A stretch of 38,084 nt of DNA from Candidatus Peribacteria bacterium (GTDB taxonomy: Bacteria > Patescibacteriota > Gracilibacteria > Peribacterales > Peribacteraceae). The DNA lies in the NCBI GenBank assembly GCA_009691305.1, contig SICS01000008.1:1-38084 (forward strand), read 5' to 3'. A model generated the notes under the pieces. The model had not been told where the DNA came from and ran no database searches. It saw nothing but the letters and a program-made list of their open reading frames with translations. Made by a program: the position numbers and the translations under genes. This document shows, piece by piece, positions 11,939 through 19,597 of this stretch (within the stretch, counting starts at the first letter, position 1; each line of letters starts with the position of its first letter).

Positions 11939-13600
11939 TTAGTATACTTCCTTCAAGTAGCACTCTTCGCAATAGACGGTTTCGGAGCGGTCGGGTGCAT
12001 AGGTAGTCTGGATCTCCTTTTTGCATTTTCCACACGCTCGCGGAAATAACTTGACTCCCGACCGCCGCGCGATCCTTTCCTTGTGCCGCTCATCCGGGTG
12101 TTTTCGCGGGAGTGGTAGATCCAGCTGCCGATAGAACGCGAGCTCCTGCTTGATAATACGGAACGGGCGGGCGGTGACTAGGCATGTCACAGCCCAGTTC
12201 AACACATCATCCGGAATTTCAGTGATTGTTTGGGGCAGCTGCGCTGCTGGAATGACCTTCTGCACATTCGGTTTCTCATCAGACGGCTCTCGCCATGTGT
12301 ATCCTCGTTTTGTCGCCTCTTCCTTATTCAGGGGGAAGTATTCCATCGAGATCGTCTCATTGTACGCGTAGGGACAAACTGACTTCGGAAAAAATTCGCC
12401 CCATTCGGCCGATTTCTTCATGTGAGCGACAAGTTGATCGCGGAGCTTCGCATACTCTTCTTTGGAGTACTGCTTATTGAAAATACAGTGCTTCTTCCTC
12501 CGCATGCCCACGCAGCCGAAGCAGTCGCTGCATCCGGAACAATGCGCACAGTATTCAAGGTTACTGTTGTTCGTCGTACAGGTGGTGCAGAACTTGAGGC
12601 TGTAGCAGCTATCCCCGCACGACGCGCACTGGTACATCAGCTCCGACTTGTCTCCCCATGACGTGTAGTCCATCGACGATTTGACCGAGAAGGTGCGTGC
12701 GCAACGAACGCAATCCTCAAGGTCCTTGCAGTCGTAACAATCCTCGGAATTTTTGGAATCGTAGAGATGGTTGCCGATTGATCGCTCATTGTTTTCATTC
12801 TGCAATGCTTTGTGCGGTTGCTCCAAGAAGAACGCCTCAGATTCTTTGCGGATCTTCTGGACTCCATCGAACGTGTTCAGCTTCAGTGCAGTTTTCTGCT
12901 TTTCATATTCCTCCTTGGTCAGTTGTTTGTTCATGACCATGTACTGCTTCTGCCGCTGGTTGATGCAGCCGATGCAGTCCTTGCAGCCGATGCAATTACT
13001 GAGAAAGAAACTCTCGCTGCAGTTCAGGCAATCCTGGCAGAAGCGGAGCCCGTAACTCTTCTGGCAATCGATGCATTCGTAACACAACTCGTTCTCGAAT
13101 ACGTTGCTGCAGTCGACCATCGACTTGTTGTGGAAGATGCGGTTGCCGTAGTAGCAGTGCTCGTTGTAGTCGGTTTCCGCAATCAAGTAACAGTCCTTCA
13201 GGTATCCCGCACAGTTCACGTAGTCGCTGTTCTGCATCGTGCCCGGGACGACGAATTGCCCCTGATGGGGAACAACGCCGAGCAGCTCAGCGAACTGCTC
13301 AAAGAACGGACGCGAAAAGTCCGGATCGCGCCCGTAGGACATCTCATCCCACCCGTCGCCCCACCATGCGTCAGGCATGTAGACAGGAAACGTGTGGTCG
13401 GGATGGTATGGCGAGATAAACTCTTTCCCGGTGAGGTCGCATTTCCTTTTATAGAGAGTGCGAGCGTTGCGTTCGATGAGCCGGCGCATCAGCCGGCAGT
13501 CGGGACACGACTTCGGCGGAGGGACATCCATATTTTTGTAGAAGTCCTGGTCACGGGAAGTGACCTCGAACGATGCTGTGCATTCCGCGCAGGTGGCCAT
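11939..13600 (-). CDS. Cys-rich double zinc-ribbon repeat protein, paralog P2
   Basis: CAECTASFEVTSRDQDFYK...CPDCRLMRR; NKQLTKEEYEK and CIFNKQYSKEEYAKL; ends CEECYLKEVY. About 40 Cys. Confidence 0.93.
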   Translation of the reverse strand: MATCAECTASFEVTSRDQDFYKNMDVPPPKSCPDCRLMRRLIERNARTLYKRKCDLTGKEFISPYHPDHTFPVYMPDAWWGDGWDEMSYGRDPDFSRPFFEQFAELLGVVPHQGQFVVPGTMQNSDYVNCAGYLKDCYLIAETDYNEHCYYGNRIFHNKSMVDCSNVFENELCYECIDCQKSYGLRFCQDCLNCSESFFLSNCIGCKDCIGCINQRQKQYMVMNKQLTKEEYEKQKTALKLNTFDGVQKIRKESEAFFLEQPHKALQNENNERSIGNHLYDSKNSEDCYDCKDLEDCVRCARTFSVKSSMDYTSWGDKSELMYQCASCGDSCYSLKFCTTCTTNNSNLEYCAHCSGCSDCFGCVGMRRKKHCIFNKQYSKEEYAKLRDQLVAHMKKSAEWGEFFPKSVCPYAYNETISMEYFPLNKEEATKRGYTWREPSDEKPNVQKVIPAAQLPQTITEIPDDVLNWAVTCLVTARPFRIIKQELAFYRQLDLPLPRKHPDERHKERIARRSGVKLFPRACGKCKKEIQTTYAPDRSETVYCEECYLKEVY

Positions 13601-13604
13601 GGCC

Positions 13605-15290
13605 TCAATATACTTCCTTCAAGTAGCACTCTTCGCAATAGACGGTTTCGGGGCGGTCGGGCGCGTAGCTCGTCTGGATCCCCTTTTGGCACTTCATGCA
13701 TGCGCGGTTCCAGAGTTTGCGCGGATTCCTCCACGCGAGACGGTCATCGTAGCGGACATCGGGATGGAGACGCGGGAGGGGGAGGTTCATGTCCCGGCAG
13801 AACTGCAGTTCCTGCTTGATGATGCGAAAAGGCCGGTCTGTTTTTTCGCAACGGATGGCCCAGTTAAGGACGTCATCCGGGATATCGGTGATGCTATCGG
13901 GGAGTTGTGCGGCCGGGATGACTTTGGCGACGTCGGGCATGCGGTCGGTGAGGTCACGCCACAGGAACCCTTTCGCAATGGCCTCCTCTTTCGTCAGCGG
14001 GAAATATTCGTTGGCGAGCGTTTCGTTGTACCCGAACGGCGCGTTCTTTGCCGGGAAGTATTCCCCCCACTCGCCGCGCCTTCGCATTGCGTCGATGATC
14101 TCTGGAACCAGTTTTTCGTATTCCTCTTTCGTGTATTGCTTGTTGAAGATGCAGTACCGCTTGTGTTTGAGGCCCACGCATCCGAAGCAATCTTTACAGT
14201 GCTGGCAATATTCGGAATAGAGAAGGTCCTGGCTGTAAAAACAGAAGAGGCAATAGGCGCCGTGGTAGACCTCGATGGCGCCGAGGATGTCGTAACAGAG
14301 CTCCACCTTCATATACATGTTCGAGCTGTGCTGCGTGTCTTTGATCGCGACTCCCACGTACGCATGTAGGCAATCCTGGCTGTCGGTGAGGTCGAAACAT
14401 TCGGTGCAGTGTTTGGAATTTTCGATTTCGTCGCCGGTGCAGGCTTCGCAATTGACGATATTCGCGAAACGATGGACGCGTGACCGCTCGATCTCGTGCC
14501 ACTCCTTCGTAAGCGCTTCATGCGCGGTGTGGGAATTTTGGAAACTGAGGAGTGTCTTTTGATATTCCTCTTTGCTGACGGGCTTGTTACGGACGTGAAA
14601 CTCCTTCTGGCGCAAATTGCTGCAGAGGATGCAGTTCTTACAGCCGAGGAGGTTTGTGGAGAAGTGGCAGTCTGAACAATTTTTTGAGAAGGCAAGGGAC
14701 GTGCAGCCATACGAATCGTACACGCCGACGCAGTCGTAACACCGTTCGCTGTCATAGATGTAGGAACAGTCGACGCAATTGCGGCACTTCTGCAGGAGTT
14801 TGCCGTAGTAGCAATCCTCGCAGTACTCCGAGGAGTTCGTGAGGTAACAATTTTTGCTGTACGCGGTCCCCGTCGTAAAGTCGCAGTTCTCGTTCGCGAG
14901 GACGATCAGCCCCATGCGCGGGACGGCTTTGTGGAGGTCTGCCCATTGTTCGAAGAAACTCCGTGCGGGGTCATACGTCCTGTTGTCCTTGGATGCCTCC
15001 CACCCGTCCCCGTTCCATTCGTCGTGGCCGTACACCAGATAATCTTTTCCCCACAGCGCTCCTGCTTCGTAGATGGAGACCATCGGCTTTCTCGAGAGGC
15101 TGGATTCCGCCTTATAGAGGAACCGTTCATTCCGGTGGCATGTCCGCCGCTGAAGACGGCAATCCGGGCAGCGTGTCGGTTCCGGCAGAGGAATAGTGAT
15201 ACTGCCGAACGTGAAGGCCATGCGTTTCAGGAAATCCCTCTCGTCATCGGAGAGCAGGAATGTCTGGCCGCATGTTACACACGTTTTCAC
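13605..15290 (-). CDS. Cys-rich double zinc-ribbon repeat protein, paralog P3 (GTG start)
   Basis: CVTCGQTFLLSDDERDFLK...CPDCRLQRR; NKPVSKEEYQK and CIFNKQYTKEEYEKL; ends CEECYLKEVY. About 39 Cys. Confidence 0.93.
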   Translation of the reverse strand: MKTCVTCGQTFLLSDDERDFLKRMAFTFGSITIPLPEPTRCPDCRLQRRTCHRNERFLYKAESSLSRKPMVSIYEAGALWGKDYLVYGHDEWNGDGWEASKDNRTYDPARSFFEQWADLHKAVPRMGLIVLANENCDFTTGTAYSKNCYLTNSSEYCEDCYYGKLLQKCRNCVDCSYIYDSERCYDCVGVYDSYGCTSLAFSKNCSDCHFSTNLLGCKNCILCSNLRQKEFHVRNKPVSKEEYQKTLLSFQNSHTAHEALTKEWHEIERSRVHRFANIVNCEACTGDEIENSKHCTECFDLTDSQDCLHAYVGVAIKDTQHSSNMYMKVELCYDILGAIEVYHGAYCLFCFYSQDLLYSEYCQHCKDCFGCVGLKHKRYCIFNKQYTKEEYEKLVPEIIDAMRRRGEWGEYFPAKNAPFGYNETLANEYFPLTKEEAIAKGFLWRDLTDRMPDVAKVIPAAQLPDSITDIPDDVLNWAIRCEKTDRPFRIIKQELQFCRDMNLPLPRLHPDVRYDDRLAWRNPRKLWNRACMKCQKGIQTSYAPDRPETVYCEECYLKEVY

Positions 15291-15294
15291 GCCC

Positions 15295-15345
15295 TCAGTA
15301 TACCTCCTTCAAATGACACTTCCCGCAATTCAAAGAGAAAACATT
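15295..15345 (-). pseudogene. Fossil C-terminus of an additional Cys-rich paralog
   Basis: Minus-strand GTG AAT GTT TTC TCT TTG AAT TGC GGG AAG TGT CAT TTG AAG GAG GTA TAC TGA = ...NCGKCHLKEVY*, collinear with the paralog ending CEECYLKEVY*, stop exactly 4 nt before the P3 start. Confidence 0.8.
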
Positions 15346-15623
15346 CACGAGAGATTGAGATATCCATGCGTACCCGTCCGTAAGAGATGGACGATCCCCG
15401 GTTCTTGTTGCCGGAATAAGACGACCCAATTGTGGGTGATATGTGCGTCGAGGGTTCCTTGCATGTCTCCTTTTAACGGATGAATATTGTATCGCTCAGG
15501 AAAAGGGGGGCCTTTTTGAAGTTCCTGAAAGAATTTCTGGAGCTGTGGCATGTTCCAACCAGCCTTCTTCAGACGCTTCACATCTTTATCAAACTGCCGA
15601 TGAAATCTAAATTTACAGGTCAT
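15345..15623 (-). CDS. YafQ/RelE-family mRNA-interferase-like toxin
   Basis: MTCKFRFHRQFDKDVKRLKKAGWNMPQLQKFFQELQKGPPFPERYNIHPLKGDMQGTLDAHITHNWVVLFRQQEPGIVHLLRTGTHGYL; typical YafQ pattern (FkkDvKr..krg...L......L..g..Lp......L.G...g..d.Hi.pdwvL.Y). Confidence 0.88.
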   Translation of the reverse strand: MTCKFRFHRQFDKDVKRLKKAGWNMPQLQKFFQELQKGPPFPERYNIHPLKGDMQGTLDAHITHNWVVLFRQQEPGIVHLLRTGTHGYLNLS

Positions 15624-15894
15624 TGATGTACTTCTCGATGTCTTCGGCGGTCTCCAACGTTGCAACGATATCCGGGTTACGGATCTGCTTTAGCAGGCTT
15701 GCCTCAAATTCAGGAGTGAATCCGTTCACTGTTACTCGAGGAAGAGGCACAGTTCCCTGCATGGTGGTGTGCATGAAAAACAGCCGAATGGCGGAACTTA
15801 CATCTAATCCATTTGCCTCAAAAACCTTTAGGGCATCGCGCTTGAGCTTCCGTGGCATACGGATATGGATATCGTCAGAGGGGGAAGTGGCCAT
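15613..15894 (-). CDS. RelB/DinJ-family antitoxin
   Basis: DDIHIRMPRKLKRDALKVFEANGLDVSSAIRLFFMHTTMQGTVPL; RHH antitoxin pattern; overlaps toxin start; ATG at 15894 used rather than the longer track ORF. Confidence 0.88.
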   Translation of the reverse strand: MATSPSDDIHIRMPRKLKRDALKVFEANGLDVSSAIRLFFMHTTMQGTVPLPRVTVNGFTPEFEASLLKQIRNPDIVATLETAEDIEKYINDL

Positions 15895-15930
15895 GTACAC
15901 ATAGTACCACGTTGTGGATACAATGGTCAA
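15895..15930 (-). promoter_or_regulatory. Putative leaderless promoter of the antitoxin (TTGACC-N18-TACTAT-N6-ATG), -35 overlapping the P4 stop codon
   Basis: Minus strand TATTGACCATTGTATCCACAACGTGGTACTATGTGTACATG. Confidence 0.55.
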
Positions 15931-17600
15931 TAGACCTCCTTCAAATAGCACTCCTCGCACAGAATCTTCTCCTTTCTGTCGGGTGCATACGAGGTTTGTA
16001 TGGGTTTCCGACAGGTTGCGCATGCCCGATCCCAGAGCTTGCGGGGATTCCGCGATTCTTTGCGGGAACGATGACGACAAAAGAAGCACTGGTCGGGAAC
16101 CGGGAGTCCACGACTGCGGTAGAAAGCGAGTTCCTGCGGAATAATTTTGTAATTCTTACGGCAGGACGTGCACGCAAGTGCATGGGAAGAAATATCGTCC
16201 GCAACGTCCTTAATCGCATCCGGGATTGGGTATTGCTGTGGAAGAAATTCCTTCTCATCGTCCGTCCGCCACTGGTATCCGCGTGCTGTCGCGACTTCCT
16301 GCGTGAGTGGAAAATGGTCGAATGCAGTCGATTCGTTATACGAAAATGGGGACAGGGTGACGGGAAAGAATTCACCCCACTCTTTTGTTGATTGCATGTG
16401 CGCAATGATTTTCGGCACCAGCCGCTCGTATTCCTCTTTCGAGTATTGCTTGTTTAGGATGCAGAACTTTTTCCTACGTACCCCGTTGCATCCAAAGAGG
16501 TGGCTGCTGTGGAGACAGAACGTGGAGTAGAGCAGGTCGGAAATTTGGTCGAGGCAATTGGATGTGAATAGCAAATGGTTGGCGTTGTAGCCGCAGACGC
16601 CGCACTCATAGAGCTGTTCTCCTTCCCCGACCGCTTCGCAGTCCATGGAATCTTTTACGGGCAGGAAGGCTCGATACACGTTGGTGCAATCCCATAATTG
16701 GTTTCCGTCGAAACAGTGCCGAACATTCTTTGATTGGGTGATGTAATCGCCCGTCACGTTTTCATTTTGCCAGCCATGCATATATTTCTGCGCATAGAGC
16801 AATTTGCGCTGCTCAAAGTGCTTCTGTGAAGCATTAATGCTCGAGCGGGACTGCAGAGCCAGAACAAACCGGTCGAATTCCTCCTTTGTGACCTGCCGGT
16901 TTTCCACCACGTACTCCCGGTTCACTAGGTTGCTGGACATCAGGCAATTACGGCATGAGGTGCAGTTTTTTAAAAAGAGGCAATCCGTGCAATTGACGCA
17001 GTCCTGTAGGAAGGAGCTGCTGTAGCACTGCTGACAATCGATACACCCATGACACAACTCGCTTCCCCGGACGCGGAAGCAGTCCAGGCAGTCGCGCGAT
17101 CCATTCAGGCTATAGGAGTAGAGGCAATCGCGGTTCTCATCGGAATCGAAGATGAGGTAGCAGTTCTTGTTCTTGCCAGAGTAGTTGGTGTAGTCGCAAT
17201 TTTCGTCATACTGATAACCAGTGAACAGGTTCATGTGTGGCACTGCCAAACTGAGTTCAAGGTACTGCTCAAAGAATGGCCGGCTGAAATCAAAATCCCG
17301 GCCGTATTCCAGAGGATCCCACTTGTCCGAGTACCACACCTCTTGGTCGTACACTTTGTACGGTGACGACGGATGGATATTGGAAATGATGTCTTTCCCG
17401 GTCAAATCACATTTGCGTTTGTAGAGATGGATCTCATTGCACTGTGCAGCCCTCCTCTGCTGGCGACAATCCGGACACTGCGTGGGCGGAGGGATCTGCA
17501 TCTTCTTTCCGCCGATGACCGGGGAGACCTTGTCGTAGAAATCTAGGTCACTCTGGTCGATGACGAAGGGGTGCTGGCACTGGGTGCATGTCTGTTGCAT
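15927..17600 (-). CDS. Cys-rich double zinc-ribbon repeat protein, paralog P4
   Basis: MQQTCTQCQHPFVIDQSDLDFYD...CPDCRQQRR; CILNKQYSKEEYERL; C-terminal ribbon with complete CTSC...CFFC and CEECYLKEVY. Start trimmed to ATG 17600. Confidence 0.92.
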   Translation of the reverse strand: MQQTCTQCQHPFVIDQSDLDFYDKVSPVIGGKKMQIPPPTQCPDCRQQRRAAQCNEIHLYKRKCDLTGKDIISNIHPSSPYKVYDQEVWYSDKWDPLEYGRDFDFSRPFFEQYLELSLAVPHMNLFTGYQYDENCDYTNYSGKNKNCYLIFDSDENRDCLYSYSLNGSRDCLDCFRVRGSELCHGCIDCQQCYSSSFLQDCVNCTDCLFLKNCTSCRNCLMSSNLVNREYVVENRQVTKEEFDRFVLALQSRSSINASQKHFEQRKLLYAQKYMHGWQNENVTGDYITQSKNVRHCFDGNQLWDCTNVYRAFLPVKDSMDCEAVGEGEQLYECGVCGYNANHLLFTSNCLDQISDLLYSTFCLHSSHLFGCNGVRRKKFCILNKQYSKEEYERLVPKIIAHMQSTKEWGEFFPVTLSPFSYNESTAFDHFPLTQEVATARGYQWRTDDEKEFLPQQYPIPDAIKDVADDISSHALACTSCRKNYKIIPQELAFYRSRGLPVPDQCFFCRHRSRKESRNPRKLWDRACATCRKPIQTSYAPDRKEKILCEECYLKEVY

Positions 17601-17705
17601 GCGGTTAGTCTGGCAAATTCCCAATAAACGTCAATATATACAACGGAATTCATACTACTATTTTGGCTTGTATTAGAGGAAATATGACAGTAGGATTCTA
17701 TAAAT

Positions 17706-17722
17706 CGTCAGAAAAGTTGACG
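17706..17722. promoter_or_regulatory. Inverted repeat CGTCA-N7-TGACG upstream of the TrmB-like gene; candidate operator
   Basis: Perfect 5-bp arms, 20 bp upstream of ATG 17743; another CGTCA half-site at 17629-17633 near the divergent P4 start. Confidence 0.3.
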
Positions 17723-17742
17723 CTAATTCTCCCACGCCACCC

Positions 17743-18501
17743 ATGCACGACGCACTCCTCACCAAACTCGGCCTCAGCCCCAAGGCGGCAGCCGTGTACC
17801 TCGCGTGCCTGCAGCTGGGCCCATCCGGCATGACGGAGATCGCCAAGGCGGCATCACTCAAGCGGCCGTCAACGTACCTGGTCGTCGATGAACTCTTGAT
17901 GCGCGGATTCCTGAGCGTCTCGAAGAAAGGGAAGCGCACGCTCTACGCGCCGGAGCACCCGCGTCGTTTTCTCCAGCAACTCAAGACCCGTGAGCGCGAA
18001 CTGGAAGGCATGTTGCCCGAGCTGGAAGCGCTTTACTACGAACCGCGCGACAAGCCCCGCATCCGCGTGTTCGAAGGGCGGGAGGCGATGATGCAGATGT
18101 ACGAAGGAGTGTTCCGCCGGCTTGCCGAAGAGCGCGGTGAACTCCTGTTCTACACCGCCATCGGGGACCTGCAAGAAAATTTCCCCGAGGCACTCGACCG
18201 TTTTTTCACACTCGTCCGCGGCCATGATGAATTCCACATCCGTGAATTGAACATGGGCGATGCACGAGGCATCCAGTACGCGAAAGATGCCAAGCGGATG
18301 GCCGGGAAGAATCACCAGATCCGCCTGCTGGACCCCAAAAAATTCCCGTTCTCGGAAACGGACAACCTCATTTATGGCGATACCCTGATGATGTTCTCCA
18401 TCAAGCGCGACATCTTTGCCGTCGAAATCGGGCACAAGCAAATCGCCGACGCCCACCGCGCCCTCTTCAATGCGGCCTGGGAAGCGGCCGCTCCGATGTG
18501 A
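17743..18501 (+). CDS. TrmB-family transcriptional regulator
   Basis: LLTKLGLSPKAAAVYLACLQLGPSGMTEIAKAASLKRPSTYLVVDELLMRGFLSVSKKGKRTLYAPEHPRRFL wHTH plus TrmB-type C-terminal effector domain. Confidence 0.88.
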   Translation: MHDALLTKLGLSPKAAAVYLACLQLGPSGMTEIAKAASLKRPSTYLVVDELLMRGFLSVSKKGKRTLYAPEHPRRFLQQLKTRERELEGMLPELEALYYEPRDKPRIRVFEGREAMMQMYEGVFRRLAEERGELLFYTAIGDLQENFPEALDRFFTLVRGHDEFHIRELNMGDARGIQYAKDAKRMAGKNHQIRLLDPKKFPFSETDNLIYGDTLMMFSIKRDIFAVEIGHKQIADAHRALFNAAWEAAAPM

Positions 18502-18549
18502 GAATCACGGCGTAGTCTCGGCTGCTAAGAGCAGCCGGACGAAGCCGGA

Positions 18550-18636
18550 TGGTGCCGTGGAGAGGACTCGAACCTCCACATCCTTGCGGATTCACGCCCC
18601 TCAAGCGTGCGCGTCTACCAATTTCGCCACCACGGC
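18550..18636 (-). tRNA. tRNA-Leu (anticodon GAG)
   Basis: GCCGTGG acceptor/CCACGGC, anticodon arm CACGC-TTGAGGG-GCGTG, long variable arm, GGAGGTTCGAGTCCTCT T-arm, encoded CCA. Confidence 0.95.
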
Positions 18637-18723
18637 ACGGTGGGACCAAAAGAACGAGGCTACGAGTGTAGCAAGCCCTAGCCGAAGGGCAAATCCCCTA
18701 TTGATAGGTTTATACTCCCAGGG

Positions 18724-19593
18724 ATGTTCTACTTCCTCGCCATTGGTGCGATGCTGGCGTACGCCCTGCAGCAGACGCTGTTAGTGCATCATGCGCGCAA
18801 AGTCGACGGGCTGAGCCTGGCGTTCTACCGGAACGTCTCCTTCGGCATCACGCTGCTGCCGCTCCTCATTGGGACGACGAGGTCCGACATCGCGGTGATC
18901 CTCTCGTTCTGGCCGCTGTTGCTGGCGTCCGGCATCGCTGGCGGGGTGTACCTCGGCATGATCTTCGCCTCATACAAATTCCTGCCGGCCGGGATCGGCA
19001 CGAGCGTTTCCATCGCGGTCTCGACGATCTGCATCGGGATGTTCGGATGGGTCTTCCTCCAGGAATCCATTTCGCCCGCAGGCCTGGCGCTGATGGCAGT
19101 GATCCTCGTAGGCGTCCTCGTGATGGGGGTGCAGCACAAACATTTTTCGCACCTCGACGGCCGCTTCCTCCTCGGTATTGTCATCGCGGCAGTGGGCACC
19201 GTCCCCGTCGCCTTCGTAAAGTACGCGCTCACCGTGATCAGCCGGGAAGCGAACCCACTGGCGAGCGGATATTTCTGGGAACTCTCTATCGGCATCGGCT
19301 GCCTCCTTCTCCTATTGGCACGGTCGACCTTCACGTCACATCACATCCAGAAGATCAGCATGCGCGACTTTCTGGTCATCGGCGCATGCTCCGCTCCCAC
19401 ATTGATTGGGACGGGGCTCTTCGCGCTTGCCGTGAGCAAAGGACCCATCGCGATCGTGGGCGCTATCGGCAGCGGCTCCCTTGTCGTCACATCCCTCCTG
19501 GCATGGCTGTGGTACCGCGAGAAACTTTCTATGGGTCAGTGGGCGGCCATGGCGCTGATCATCGCGGGGGTCATCGGCCTCAAGTTCGTCTGA
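18724..19593 (+). CDS. EamA/DMT-family transporter
   Basis: Ten-TM pattern, LGMIFASYKFLPAGIGTSVSIAVSTICIGMFGWVFLQESISPAGLALMAVILVGVLVM and ALIIAGVIGLKFV end. Confidence 0.85.
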   Translation: MFYFLAIGAMLAYALQQTLLVHHARKVDGLSLAFYRNVSFGITLLPLLIGTTRSDIAVILSFWPLLLASGIAGGVYLGMIFASYKFLPAGIGTSVSIAVSTICIGMFGWVFLQESISPAGLALMAVILVGVLVMGVQHKHFSHLDGRFLLGIVIAAVGTVPVAFVKYALTVISREANPLASGYFWELSIGIGCLLLLLARSTFTSHHIQKISMRDFLVIGACSAPTLIGTGLFALAVSKGPIAIVGAIGSGSLVVTSLLAWLWYREKLSMGQWAAMALIIAGVIGLKFV

Positions 19594-19597
19594 ACTC

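Noticed and set aside
12812-13819. 335-aa plus-strand ORF opposite P2/P3
   Set aside because: Antisense shadow of the Cys-rich genes; no recognisable domain, and the minus frame encodes clearly conserved paralogs.
15895-16089. N-terminal extension of the antitoxin ORF in the track (start 16089)
   Set aside because: Lies inside P4 coding sequence; RelB/DinJ homology and TACTAT-N6-ATG support the start at 15894.
10243-17600. Regularly spaced repeats within the Cys-rich genes as a possible CRISPR array
   Set aside because: Repeats are diverged coding Cys motifs at protein level, not identical direct DNA repeats with unique spacers; no cas genes.
18519-18537. CGGCTGC-TAAGA-GCAGCCG hairpin downstream of tRNA-Leu
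   Set aside because: Could be a tRNA/TrmB terminator but lacks a clear T-run on either strand; not called as a feature.
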